From DASZQY01 sp963843565 (GTDB taxonomy: Bacteria > Pseudomonadota > Alphaproteobacteria > Rhizobiales > Kaistiaceae): a stretch of 64,000 bases of DNA. The notes under the pieces were generated by a model, which saw only the letters and a list, made by a program, of their open reading frames with translations, did no database searches and was not told the DNA's origin. Positions 43,987 to 52,437 of this stretch are shown here, piece after piece. Made by a program: the position numbers and the translations under genes. Positions within the stretch are counted from its first letter, which is position 1, and the number at the start of each line of letters is the position of its first letter. The stretch lies in NCBI GenBank assembly GCA_963843565.1, contig CAWJKY010000003.1, positions 1,798,001-1,862,000 on the forward strand, written 5' to 3'.

Positions 43987-44018
43987 CGCCGCGCCTTCCC
44001 TCGCAGGGAGGCGCGGCG
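43987..44018 (+). terminator. Strong hairpin between binding protein and ATPase genes
   Basis: CGCCGCGCC-T-TCCCT (43987-44001) pairs with AGGGA-GGCGCGGCG (44005-44018) around a CGC loop: 14 pairs with one bulged T. It sits 32 bases after the binding-protein stop with no U tract. It probably attenuates or protects the upstream mRNA so that the binding protein is made in excess (inference). Confidence 0.65.
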
Positions 44019-44096
44019 GCTCACAATAAAGGCGCGGGGCGGGAGCGGCCCCCGCGAAAGGCAAGGGCGACAACGGGATGCGGGGGCGCTCTAGCA

Positions 44097-45641
44097 TTGG
44101 ACATTGAACTGCGCGGCATCACCAAGCGCTTCGGCAGCCTGGTCGCCAACTCCAGCGTCAACCTCTCGATCCGCTCCGGCGAGATCCTCGGGCTGCTCGG
44201 CGAAAACGGCGCCGGCAAATCGACGCTGATGAACGTGCTGTGCGGCCTCTACCGGCCGGACGAGGGCGAAATCCTCATCGACGGCAAGCCGACCTACTTC
44301 CACGACGCCAAGGCGGCGATCCACGCCGGCATCGGCATGGTCCACCAGCACTTCATGCTGGTGCCGGTGTTCACGGTCGCCGAGAACGTGGTGCTCGGCG
44401 TCGAGCCGGTCGGACGCTTCGACCATCTCGACCTCGCCAAGGCGCGCGAACAGGTGCGCGCGATCAGCGCCGAACACGGCCTGTCGGTCGATCCCGACGC
44501 GATCATCGAGGAGATTCCGGTCGGCCTCCAGCAGCGCGTCGAGATCATCAAGGTGCTGTTCCGCTCGGCGAGCGTCATCATCTTCGACGAGCCGACGGCG
44601 GTGCTGACGCCGCAGGAGGTGAACGAGTTCTTCGGCATCATCCGGTCGCTGCGCGAGGCCGGCAAGGCGATCGTCTTCATCACCCACAAGCTGCACGAGG
44701 TGCGCGAGGTCGCCGACCGCATCAACGTGTTGCGCGCCGGCAAGGTGGTCGGCGAGGGCGACCCGAAGACGGCGACCGACGCGGAACTGGCCGAGATGAT
44801 GGTCGGGCGCATGGTGCGCTTCAAGGTCGAGAAGCGGCAGACCAAGCGCGGCGGCGCGCTGCTCGACGTCAAGGGCCTGCGGGTGCTCAACGAGCGCGAG
44901 GAAGTCGCCGTCAACGGCGTCGACTTCGCGGTCCACGAGGGCGAGGTGGTGGGCATCGCCGGGGTGCAGGGCAACGGCCAGACGGAGCTGGTCGAGGCGC
45001 TGACCGGCCTCCGCCCGGTGCTCGGCGGCAGCGTCGCCTATCTCGGCAACGATATCACCGGCGCCTCGGCGCGCGCCCGCCATCAGGCGGGCATGGCGCA
45101 CATCCCCGAGGACCGCCAGCGCTCCGGCATGATCAGCGAATTCACGGTGGCCGAGAATGCGATCCTCGACAGCTACTACGACGAGCCGTTCTCGCACGGC
45201 ATCCAGATGGACTGGCCGGCGGTCCACAGCGCAGCGGCGCGGATCGTCCACGACTTCGACGTGCGCACCGGCTCGATCTTCACGATCGCCGACCATCTGT
45301 CGGGCGGCAACCAGCAGAAGCTGGTGGTCGGGCGCGAACTGTCGCGCAACATCAAGCTGGTGGTCGCCGCGCAACCGACCCGCGGCCTCGACGTCGGCTC
45401 GATCGAATACATCCACGACCGCCTCGTCGAGGCGCGCGACAACGGCGCCGGCGTGCTGATCGTGTCGACGGAGCTGGAAGAGATCATGGCGCTGTCGGAC
45501 CGCATCCTGGTCATGTACCGGGGGCAGATCATCGCCGAGTTCGACGGCGCCAAGGCCGAGGTCAACGAGATCGGCCTGGCCATGGCCGGCGCCCGGCAGC
45601 AGAGCCAGACGCAAACGCAGACGGCGGGAGCGGCGACGTGA
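44097..45641 (+). CDS. Nucleoside ABC transporter ATP-binding protein (double NBD)
   Basis: 514-residue cytoplasmic ATPase with two domains, as in the sugar/BMP ABC class. Domain 1: Walker A GENGAGKST, signature-like EIPVGLQQRVEI, Walker B IIFDEPTAVL. Domain 2 has the class-typical degenerate P-loop VQGNGQTEL, signature LSGGNQQKLVVGREL, and PTRGLD. The start is TTG 44097; I see no in-frame ATG nearby and only a weak GGGGG-like ribosome site. The stop overlaps the first permease's GTG. Confidence 0.93.
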   Translation: MDIELRGITKRFGSLVANSSVNLSIRSGEILGLLGENGAGKSTLMNVLCGLYRPDEGEILIDGKPTYFHDAKAAIHAGIGMVHQHFMLVPVFTVAENVVLGVEPVGRFDHLDLAKAREQVRAISAEHGLSVDPDAIIEEIPVGLQQRVEIIKVLFRSASVIIFDEPTAVLTPQEVNEFFGIIRSLREAGKAIVFITHKLHEVREVADRINVLRAGKVVGEGDPKTATDAELAEMMVGRMVRFKVEKRQTKRGGALLDVKGLRVLNEREEVAVNGVDFAVHEGEVVGIAGVQGNGQTELVEALTGLRPVLGGSVAYLGNDITGASARARHQAGMAHIPEDRQRSGMISEFTVAENAILDSYYDEPFSHGIQMDWPAVHSAAARIVHDFDVRTGSIFTIADHLSGGNQQKLVVGRELSRNIKLVVAAQPTRGLDVGSIEYIHDRLVEARDNGAGVLIVSTELEEIMALSDRILVMYRGQIIAEFDGAKAEVNEIGLAMAGARQQSQTQTQTAGAAT

Positions 45642-46795
45642 GCGACGACAGCGGTCCCAACGACGACCAGCAGAAGTTCGACCTCTCCGAAGAGGTGCTG
45701 CGCGGGGTCGTCGCGGCGCGTTTCGACTTCCAGGAAATCATCATCGTTCCGATCCTGGCGGTGGCCATCGCGCTGGTGCTGGGCGGCATCACGATGCTGG
45801 CAACCGGGGTCGACATTCCCTCCATCGGCAGGTCGTTCGTGGCGCTGTTCGTGGGCGCGTTCGGCTCGGTGAGCGCCATCTCGGAGACGCTGACGGCGGC
45901 GGCGCCGCTGACGCTCGCCGGGCTTGGGCTGGCGGTCGGATTCCGCGCCGGGCTGTTCAACATCGGCGCCGAAGGCCAGCTGATCCTCGGCGGCATGGCG
46001 GCGGTCGCGGTCGGGTTCATGGTGACGGGGCTGCCGTGGTTCATCCACCTGCCGCTGGCGCTTCTGGCCGGCGCACTGATGGGCGCGATCTGGGCATCGA
46101 TTGCCGGGTGGCTGAAGGCCTCGACCGGCGCCCACGAGGTCATCACGACGATCATGCTGAACCTGATCGCGCTGCGCCTCACCGACTTCCTGCTGCACAA
46201 CCCGCCGATCCAGAAGCCCGGCCGCTCCGACCCGATCTCGCAGAACGTGCTGGCGAGCGCCGAGCTGCCGAAGCTGCTCGCCTGGTACGACCCGTCGCTG
46301 CGCCTCAACCTCGGCATCATCATCGTTCTGGTCATGGTGGCGCTGGTCTACTGGCTGCTGTTCCGCACCAGCGTCGGCTACGAATTCCGCGCCAGCGGCT
46401 TCAACGCGGACGCGGCGCGCTACGCCGGCATGCGCTCGGGGCTGGTGATCGTCACGGTGATGGCGGTGTCGGGCGCGCTGGCGGGGCTTGCCGGCGCCAA
46501 CCAGGTTCTGGGGGTGCTCGGCCGCGCCTCGCCGGGCTTCTCCGGCGGCGCCGGCTTCGATGCGATCGCGGTGGCGCTGCTCGGGCGAAGTCACCCCGTC
46601 GGCGTGTTGTTCGCAGGGCTGCTGTTCGGCGCGCTGCAGGCGGGCGGGCGCCAGATGCAGGTCGACGCCGGCGTGCGCATCGACCTCATCGCCGTGATCC
46701 AGGCGCTGATCATCATCTTCATCGCGGCGCCGATGCTGGTGCGCGCGGTGTTCCCGTGGGCGTTCCGCAAGCGCGCAGAAAGCGAGGCCAGGTAG
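45638..46795 (+). CDS. Nucleoside ABC transporter permease 1
   Basis: 385-residue BPD_transp_2 permease. GTG 45638 overlaps the ATPase stop (GTGA). A charged N-terminal segment precedes about eight to ten helices. Family landmarks are FNIGAEGQLILGGMAA, STGAHEVITTIMLNLIA and GFNADAARYAGMRSG, which carry the ATPase-contact loop. It is paired with the next gene as the heterodimeric channel for the BMP-type binding protein. Confidence 0.92.
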   Translation: MSDDSGPNDDQQKFDLSEEVLRGVVAARFDFQEIIIVPILAVAIALVLGGITMLATGVDIPSIGRSFVALFVGAFGSVSAISETLTAAAPLTLAGLGLAVGFRAGLFNIGAEGQLILGGMAAVAVGFMVTGLPWFIHLPLALLAGALMGAIWASIAGWLKASTGAHEVITTIMLNLIALRLTDFLLHNPPIQKPGRSDPISQNVLASAELPKLLAWYDPSLRLNLGIIIVLVMVALVYWLLFRTSVGYEFRASGFNADAARYAGMRSGLVIVTVMAVSGALAGLAGANQVLGVLGRASPGFSGGAGFDAIAVALLGRSHPVGVLFAGLLFGALQAGGRQMQVDAGVRIDLIAVIQALIIIFIAAPMLVRAVFPWAFRKRAESEAR

Positions 46796-46798
46796 GCG

Positions 46799-48097
46799 AT
46801 GGCGATGACGATGAGCGCAGGGGCGGCCGGCGGAGCGGGTCTCGACCAGATCCGCAAGCGGCAGACGCTGATCACCGGCATCGTGCTGCTGGCGCTGGCG
46901 GTGTTCGTGATGGGCGTGTTCGGCGTCGAGTCGGAGGGCGACGCGACCTTCCGTCTGGCGCTGCCCGGCGACGCCTTCGCCCTCCCCAATCTGGTGGTGC
47001 CGGCGGCGCCCTACATCTACACGGTGGCGGCGCTCCTCGCCTTCTTCGGGGCGCGCCAGTTCGTGCGCGGCGCCGGCCGGCGCTCGATCGTCTATCTGGG
47101 GATCGGCTTCGGGCTGGTGGTGACCGCGTTCCTGGTGTGGTCGACAGCGGGCAAGTCGTTCAACCTGACCGGCATGCTGGAAGCGACGGTGGTGCGCGCC
47201 GTGCCGATCGCGCTCGGCGGGCTGGTCGGGACGCTCGGCGAACGGGTGGCGGTGGTCAACATCGGCATCGAAGGGATGCTGCTTTCGGGTGCCTTCGCGG
47301 GGGCGGTGGCCGGTTCCGCCTTCACCGTCTGGTCGGGAAACCCGGTGTTCGGCGAGTGGGCCGGGCTGGTCGTCGCGGTCGGCGTCGGCGGGCTGATGGG
47401 GCTGATGCTCGGCGTACTGGTGATCACCTACCGGGTCGACCAGATCATCGCCGGGGTGGCGATCAACCTGTTCGCGCTCGGGCTGACGTCGTACGTGTCG
47501 AGCCAGGTGCTGACCCAGCACCGGTGGCTGAATAACGCCCCGGTCTTCCGCGGCATCGACATTCCGTACCTGAGCACGCTGCCGATCGTCGGGCGGGTGC
47601 TTTTCCAGCAGAACATCTTCGTCTACGGGGCGGCGATCCTGATCGCGCTGGCGACCTACTACCTGTTCCACACGCGCTGGGGGCTGCGCGCTCGCGCCGT
47701 CGGCGAGCACCCGGAGGCCGCTGACACGCTCGGCATCAACGTCTACAAACTGCGCTACATCAACGTGATGATCGGCGGCATGGTGGCCGGCTTCGGCGGG
47801 GCGTGGTTCACGCTCGGCTCGGTCGGCCGCTTCGACGACAACATGACCAACGGACGCGGGTTCATCGGGCTTGCCGCGATGATCTTCGGGCGCTGGCACC
47901 CGGTCGGCGCGCTGCTGGCGGCGCTGGTCTTCGGCTTCGCCGATTCGCTCCAGCAGAAGCTCGCCATCCTGCAAACGCCCATCCCGTCCGAGTTCCTGGC
48001 GATGGCGCCGTATGTGGCCACGATCGTGCTGGTCGCCGGGCTGATCGGGCGCTCGCGGATGCCGGCCGCCGACGGCAAGCCCTACATCAAGGAATAG
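46799..48097 (+). CDS. Nucleoside ABC transporter permease 2
   Basis: 432-residue BPD_transp_2 permease following permease 1 by 3 bases. It has an N-terminal extension of about 100 residues with two helices, then VVNIGIEGMLLSGAFAGAVA, a YRVDQIIAGVAINLFALGL helix and the cytoplasmic loop AVGEHPEAADTLGINVYKLR. ATGs at 46799, 46805 and 46811 are all in frame; I used the first. It is the last transporter gene, 7 bases before mgsA. Confidence 0.92.
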   Translation: MAMTMSAGAAGGAGLDQIRKRQTLITGIVLLALAVFVMGVFGVESEGDATFRLALPGDAFALPNLVVPAAPYIYTVAALLAFFGARQFVRGAGRRSIVYLGIGFGLVVTAFLVWSTAGKSFNLTGMLEATVVRAVPIALGGLVGTLGERVAVVNIGIEGMLLSGAFAGAVAGSAFTVWSGNPVFGEWAGLVVAVGVGGLMGLMLGVLVITYRVDQIIAGVAINLFALGLTSYVSSQVLTQHRWLNNAPVFRGIDIPYLSTLPIVGRVLFQQNIFVYGAAILIALATYYLFHTRWGLRARAVGEHPEAADTLGINVYKLRYINVMIGGMVAGFGGAWFTLGSVGRFDDNMTNGRGFIGLAAMIFGRWHPVGALLAALVFGFADSLQQKLAILQTPIPSEFLAMAPYVATIVLVAGLIGRSRMPAADGKPYIKE

Positions 48098-48104
48098 ACG
48101 CCAG

Positions 48105-48509
48105 ATGACCGGGAGGGCCGCCCTCGCACTGGTCGCGCACGACCGAATGAAGGACGCCATGGTGGCCTTCGTCAGCGATCACCGGGCGGTGCTCGCCGGC
48201 TTCGACCTCACCGCCACCGGGACGACCGGAGCGCGGGTGGCGGAGGCCTGCCCGGACCTCGCGGTGACGCGGGTGAAGAGCGGGCCGCTCGGCGGCGACC
48301 AGCAGATCGGCGCGCTGATCGCGGAAGGCCGCGTCGCGGCGCTGATCTTCTTCATCGACCCGCTGTCGCCGCTGCCGCATGACGTCGACGTCAAGGCGCT
48401 GACGCGGCTTGCCGTCCACTACGACATTCCAATGGCGCTCAACCGGCGCACGGCCGATATCCTGATCGCGCGGCCGGACATGCTGCAACCGGCGGGGACA
48501 CGCGCATGA
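48105..48509 (+). CDS. mgsA: Methylglyoxal synthase
   Basis: Converts dihydroxyacetone phosphate to methylglyoxal and phosphate, a bypass that relieves sugar-phosphate stress. The 134-residue protein has the family phosphate-binding and catalytic segments ATGTTGARV, SGPLGGDQQIGALI, FFIDPLSPLPHDVDVKAL and IPMALNRRTADIL. It lies directly behind the nucleoside transporter and overlaps glk by 4 bases, so pentose catabolism and phosphate overflow may be co-expressed (inference). Confidence 0.94.
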   Translation: MTGRAALALVAHDRMKDAMVAFVSDHRAVLAGFDLTATGTTGARVAEACPDLAVTRVKSGPLGGDQQIGALIAEGRVAALIFFIDPLSPLPHDVDVKALTRLAVHYDIPMALNRRTADILIARPDMLQPAGTRA

Positions 48510-49531
48510 GCGACAACCACGCCCTCCTCGACAACCTGCCCTACCCGGTACTGATCGGCGACATCGGCGGCACCAACGCACGCTTCGCGCTGATCGACGC
48601 GGACGGCGCGGCGAAGCGCCTGCCGACGGTGCACACCGCCAAATTCAAGACGATCGACGACGCCATCCAGCACGCCGTCATCGACGAGACATCGACGACG
48701 CCGCGCTCGGCGGTGCTGGCGGTCGCCGGTCCAATCGCCGGCGAGCGGGTGCGGCTGACCAACTGCCCGTGGGTGGTGGAGCCGCGGAAGTCGATCGAGC
48801 GCTTCAGGCTCGCCGAGATGATCCTGCTCAACGACTTCGAGGCGCAGTCGCTGTCGCTGCCGGGCTTGCAGGCCGACGACGTCGACCCGATCGGCGACGG
48901 GACGACGGTGCCCGACGGGACGCGCGTGGTGCTCGGACCGGGCACCGGGCTCGGCGCCGGCGCGCTGGTCCACGCCCGCGACATCTGGGTGCCGGTGCCC
49001 GGCGAAGGCGGGCACATCGACCTCGGCCCGCGCACCAACCGCGACATGGCGGTGTGGCCGCATATCCAGACCAAGGTCGGGCGGGTGAGCGCCGAGACGC
49101 TTCTGTGCGGCTCGGGCATGCTGCGGCTCTACCGGGCGGTGGCGGCGGCCGACCGGGTCGAGCCGATCCTGACGAGCCAGGAAGCGGTGACCGCCGAGGG
49201 GCTGGCCGGCAAGGACCGCCAGGCGGCGGAGACGCTGGCGATGTTCGCCACGTGTCTCGGGCGGGTGGCCGGCGACTTCGCGCTGATCTTCATGGCGACG
49301 GGCGGCGTGTTCCTCGCCGGAGGCATCAGCGCCAAGATCGCGCCGGTGCTGAAATCGGGCGCCTTCCGCCAGGCCTTCGTCGACAAGGCGCCACACGGGC
49401 ACCTGGTCGAGCGGATGGCGACCTCGATCATCGTCAAGACGGACGCGGCGCTCGCCGGGATCGCGGCCTTCGCGCGCAACCCGGCCGGTTTCGGCGTGTC
49501 GCTCGCCGGCCGCCGCTGGCGGGGCGACTGA
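48506..49531 (+). CDS. glk: Glucokinase
   Basis: ATP-dependent hexokinase of the bacterial Glk family, 341 residues, making glucose 6-phosphate. The ATP/phosphate loop GDIGGTNARFALID is near the N-terminus, followed by LNDFEAQSL, the GPGTGLGAG loop and the PGEGGHIDLGP sugar-binding segment. The start overlaps the mgsA stop (ATGA). The mgsA-glk pair is common in Hyphomicrobiales. Confidence 0.94.
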   Translation: MSDNHALLDNLPYPVLIGDIGGTNARFALIDADGAAKRLPTVHTAKFKTIDDAIQHAVIDETSTTPRSAVLAVAGPIAGERVRLTNCPWVVEPRKSIERFRLAEMILLNDFEAQSLSLPGLQADDVDPIGDGTTVPDGTRVVLGPGTGLGAGALVHARDIWVPVPGEGGHIDLGPRTNRDMAVWPHIQTKVGRVSAETLLCGSGMLRLYRAVAAADRVEPILTSQEAVTAEGLAGKDRQAAETLAMFATCLGRVAGDFALIFMATGGVFLAGGISAKIAPVLKSGAFRQAFVDKAPHGHLVERMATSIIVKTDAALAGIAAFARNPAGFGVSLAGRRWRGD

Positions 49532-49560
49532 CACCCGGACCAACACGGAGAAAGATGCGC

Positions 49561-49589
49561 TTGACGGGCGCACGCGCGTGTCGTATTTA
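49561..49589 (+). promoter_or_regulatory. Sigma70-type promoter of the arsR operon
   Basis: TTGACG at 49561-49566, a 17-base spacer, and TATTTA at 49584-49589 form a readable promoter 35 bases before the arsR ATG. The -35 box is five of six against TTGACA. The spacing is ideal. Confidence 0.6.
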
Positions 49590-49594
49590 GCTAA

Positions 49595-49610
49595 TCTGTT
49601 AATTAACAGA
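49595..49610. promoter_or_regulatory. Palindromic operator in front of arsR
   Basis: TCTGTTAATTAACAGA is a perfect 16-bp palindrome starting 6 bases after the -10 box, over the predicted transcription start, and 14 bases before the arsR ATG. The position and AT content are what an autorepressing ArsR dimer would use. Confidence 0.65.
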
Positions 49611-49623
49611 ATGGCTAACAACC

Positions 49624-49977
49624 ATGACCCCTGACCGCCTCTCCGCAACGCTCGCCGCCCTCGCCGACCCGACCCGGCGGGCGATCGTCGCCCGGCTCGC
49701 CGCCGGCGAAGCCTCGGTCAACGAACTCGCCAAGCCGTTCGAGATCAGCCTGCCGGGCATCTCCAGGCACCTGAAGGTGCTGGAGAAGGCCGGGCTGATC
49801 AGCCGCGGCCGGGACGCGCAATTCCGCCCGTGCCGGCTGGAGACGGCGCCGCTGGAAGACCTCGACACCTGGCTCCAGCACTACCGGGCGCTGTGGGAAG
49901 CCCGCCTCGACCGGCTGGAGGACTATCTCCACGCGCTGCAGGCGAGCCGCAAGAAGCCCCGGCGCAAGAAGACCTGA
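49624..49977 (+). CDS. ArsR-type repressor (SRPBCC-associated)
   Basis: 117-residue winged-helix regulator with MTPDRLSATLAALADPTRRAIVARLAAG, a recognition region ASVNELAKPFEISLPGISRHLKVLEKAGLI and a basic C-terminus (RKKPRRKK). There is no CxC metal motif, so it belongs to the metal-independent ArsR group that is usually encoded with AHSA1/SRPBCC proteins, as here. The promoter and palindrome upstream support autoregulation. Confidence 0.92.
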   Translation: MTPDRLSATLAALADPTRRAIVARLAAGEASVNELAKPFEISLPGISRHLKVLEKAGLISRGRDAQFRPCRLETAPLEDLDTWLQHYRALWEARLDRLEDYLHALQASRKKPRRKKT

Positions 49978-50019
49978 CACCAACCTCGAAACCGACCCCG
50001 ACCCAGGGAGACCGCCCCG

Positions 50020-50514
50020 ATGAACGCCATCGCCGACACGCCGCTGAAGAAGGAATTCACCCTCACCCGCCTGATCGACGCGCCGCGCGAGCTGGTCTTC
50101 GCGGCGTGGACCGATCCTGAGCAGCTTGCGCAATGGTGGGGGCCGCACGGCTTCACCATCCCGATCTGCGAACTCGACGCGCGCAAGGGCGGCGCCCTCG
50201 TCATGCAGATGGCCTCCGACGGCACCGTGATGCCCGCCGGTGTCGTCTTCCCGATGAAGGGCACGGTGGTCGAATACGACCCGCCAGCGCGCTTCGTCCA
50301 CACGAACAGAATCCTCGAAGACGAGCACGGCAATTCCGGCATGGAGGCGACGACAACGGTGACCTTCGAAGACGCCGGCGGCGGCAAGACCAGGCTGACC
50401 GTGCACGAGAAGGTAACCAAGCTCGAACAGCGCGCCATCGACGCGCTCGCCGGATTCGAGATCGGCATGAGCCAGACCCTCGACAAGCTCGAGACGTTCC
50501 TGGCGAAAGGCTGA
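50020..50514 (+). CDS. SRPBCC (AHSA1-like) protein 1
   Basis: 164-residue START/Bet v1-fold protein. FTLTRLIDAPRELVFAAWTD, then QWWGPHGF, and a C-terminal helix ALAGFEIGMSQTLDKLETFL are typical of the AHSA1 group. Such proteins bind small hydrophobic ligands in a cavity; the ligand is not known. It follows arsR by 42 bases and is paralogous to the next gene. Confidence 0.9.
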   Translation: MNAIADTPLKKEFTLTRLIDAPRELVFAAWTDPEQLAQWWGPHGFTIPICELDARKGGALVMQMASDGTVMPAGVVFPMKGTVVEYDPPARFVHTNRILEDEHGNSGMEATTTVTFEDAGGGKTRLTVHEKVTKLEQRAIDALAGFEIGMSQTLDKLETFLAKG

Positions 50515-50526
50515 GAGGCGCGACCC

Positions 50527-51018
50527 ATGAACAACCCGCTCAAGGTTTCGACGCCGGCCGGCCAACCGGTGATCCGCATGAGCCGCACCTTCGATGCGCC
50601 GCGCGCGCTGGTCTGGGAAGCGATGACCGAGGCGCGGCACATGGCGCGCTGGTGGGGGCCGCACGGCTACGTCAACGACGTCACCGAGTTCGACGTCCGG
50701 CCGGGCGGCAAGTGGCGCATCGTGCAGGTGGACCCGAAGGGCCGTCGGTTCGTGTTCCACGGCGAATTCAAGGAGGTGGTGGCGCCGGAGCGGCTGGTGT
50801 GGACGTTCGGCATGGAAGGGCTGTTCGACGGCCGCATGGCGACCGACGAGATCACGCTGAGCGAGATCGACGGCCAGACGCTCTATGAGGCGGTGTCGCA
50901 CTTCGACACGGTCGCCGACCGCGACGGCATGGTTTCGGACGGCATGGAATGGGGCGCCAACCAGAGCATGGAGCGGCTCGACGCACTGCTGATCGACATC
51001 GCGTCGCGAAACACCTGA
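50527..51018 (+). CDS. SRPBCC (AHSA1-like) protein 2
   Basis: 163-residue paralogue of the preceding protein with IRMSRTFDAPRALVWEAMTE, RWWGPHGYVNDVTEFDVRPG and a C-terminal helix. It lies 12 bases downstream, so arsR and both SRPBCC genes form one transcript. Two neighbouring copies may form a heteromer or bind different ligands under one repressor (inference). Confidence 0.9.
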   Translation: MNNPLKVSTPAGQPVIRMSRTFDAPRALVWEAMTEARHMARWWGPHGYVNDVTEFDVRPGGKWRIVQVDPKGRRFVFHGEFKEVVAPERLVWTFGMEGLFDGRMATDEITLSEIDGQTLYEAVSHFDTVADRDGMVSDGMEWGANQSMERLDALLIDIASRNT

Positions 51019-51087
51019 CACAGAACGGAGCGGCACGGCAACGGCGTGAAGCGCGGCGCATACGAGGATGAAGAATAGGATGCGACA

Positions 51088-51537
51088 ATGAGTGATCGTG
51101 GCACGCCGGGCACAACGGCCGGCCCGTCATCGGCTCTGCAGCGACTTGGGCAGGCGATCGCCGGATCGTGGAAGATCAGCGGCGGTGCCAACGGGTCGAT
51201 CCGCTACGAGTGGGCGGAAGGCGGCATGTTTCTGATACAGCACGTCGAGCTCACCGTTTTCGGCCGCGCGATCAGGGGCATGGAGTTTGTCGGACACCTG
51301 CACCGCGTGGGGGAGGAGCCGACCGCCGAAATATGGTCCCGCTTCTACAGCTTTCGCGACGGGCTGACGCTGGACTACGTCTATGAGCTGAACGACAAGA
51401 AATTCACGATCTGGTTCATGCGCAAAGGATCCGACAACAGGTTTGTTGGCGCGTTCAGCGATGACGGGCGTTCGTACGAGGGCGCGTGGGCGTGGCCAGG
51501 CGGTGGATACGAAGTGACCGCGACCAGAATCGGCTGA
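51088..51537 (+). CDS. Conserved lipocalin-like protein of unknown function
   Basis: 149 residues with no signal peptide. The body has alternating strands: GSWKISGGANGSIRYEWAEG, FLIQHVELTVFG, IRGMEFVGHLH, AEIWSRFYSF, LTLDYVYELND, FTIWFMRKG and YEGAWAWPGGGYEVTATRI. This resembles small beta-barrel proteins of the DUF1579/lipocalin type. It follows the SRPBCC pair by 69 bases on the same strand and may belong to the arsR transcript. Function is not assigned. Confidence 0.7.
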   Translation: MSDRGTPGTTAGPSSALQRLGQAIAGSWKISGGANGSIRYEWAEGGMFLIQHVELTVFGRAIRGMEFVGHLHRVGEEPTAEIWSRFYSFRDGLTLDYVYELNDKKFTIWFMRKGSDNRFVGAFSDDGRSYEGAWAWPGGGYEVTATRIG

Positions 51538-51587
51538 CCGGTGCGCCCTGAGACGAGGCAGGAGGCGGCCGCAGCGTCGCTGCCTGG

Positions 51588-52070
51588 CTACTCCGCGTCG
51601 ACGGCTTCGGCGTTCAGCTGGCCGTAGCGCTCGACGCCGATTTCCTTGAGCAGGTTCAACTGGGTCTCGAGGAAGTTGATGTGGCCCTCCTCGTCGGCGA
51701 GGAGCTCCTCGAACAGCTTCATCGAGATGTAGTCGTTGGCGAGCCGGCACACCTCGCGCGCCTCGGAGTAGTTCGCCTTGGCGGCGTACTCGCCCTCCAG
51801 ATCCAACTCCAGAACCTCCTTGATGTTCTGGCCGATCTTCATGGGATCGAGCTGCTGCATGTTGGGGAAGCCCTCGAGGAAGACGATGCGATCGACCAGC
51901 TTGTCGGCGTGGTGCATCTCCTCGATGGATTCGGCGCGCTCCTTCTTGGCAAATTTGGCGAAGCCCCAGTCCTCGGTCAGGCGATAGTGGAGCCAGTACT
52001 GGTTGACCGCCGTCAGCTCGAGGCGGAGCGCCTGATTGAGCCGCTCAATGACCTTGGGATCGCCCTTCAT
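51588..52070 (-). CDS. bfr: Bacterioferritin
   Basis: Haem-containing iron storage subunit of 160 residues that forms 24-meric cages. Ferroxidase ligands sit at family positions: Glu18, Glu51, His54, Glu94, Glu127 and His130. The haem axial ligand Met52 is conserved (SIEEMHHADK). It is downstream of bfd on the same strand, 57 bases apart, so storage and release proteins are paired. Confidence 0.96.
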   Translation of the reverse strand: MKGDPKVIERLNQALRLELTAVNQYWLHYRLTEDWGFAKFAKKERAESIEEMHHADKLVDRIVFLEGFPNMQQLDPMKIGQNIKEVLELDLEGEYAAKANYSEAREVCRLANDYISMKLFEELLADEEGHINFLETQLNLLKEIGVERYGQLNAEAVDAE

Positions 52071-52127
52071 CTCGTAACCTCCTGCACCGAAAATCGAATT
52101 TGACCGTAGAACCGGCCCACGGCGCGG

Positions 52128-52397
52128 TCAAACATCGCTGCCGGCAAAGACGTCGCGTCCGGCGTCGTCATCCACCTCGGCGACCGAGGCGAGCGGCTCG
52201 GGGCAGGTGAACACCAGGCCGGCCTCGGCGATCATGGTGCGGATCGTGGCGAAGCAGGTGCCGCACTGGGGGCGGGCGCCGAGCGCCTTGAACAGGCGGC
52301 CGGGGGTGAGCGGGCGGAGCGGATCGAGCGCCGCCAGTTCCTCGGCGGCGGCGAGGACGCGGGTGTCCGTCAGCACGTTGCACGAACAGACGATCAT
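52128..52397 (-). CDS. bfd: Bacterioferritin-associated ferredoxin
   Basis: 89-residue BFD-type [2Fe-2S] protein that reduces bacterioferritin to release iron. The four Cys are C4 and C6 (MIVCSCNV) and C45 and C48 (PQCGTC). It lies between the CoxM-like gene and bfr on the same strand. Confidence 0.93.
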   Translation of the reverse strand: MIVCSCNVLTDTRVLAAAEELAALDPLRPLTPGRLFKALGARPQCGTCFATIRTMIAEAGLVFTCPEPLASVAEVDDDAGRDVFAGSDV

Positions 52398-52437
52398 GGC
52401 CGGTCACATGGCGCAGGCGGACGGCTGCGGCAAGCCT

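Noticed and set aside
45176..48160. A 994-codon minus-strand ORF
   Set aside because: It is the antisense shadow of the two permease genes and part of the ATPase gene in GC-rich DNA, with the Arg/His/Asp-rich composition typical of such shadows.
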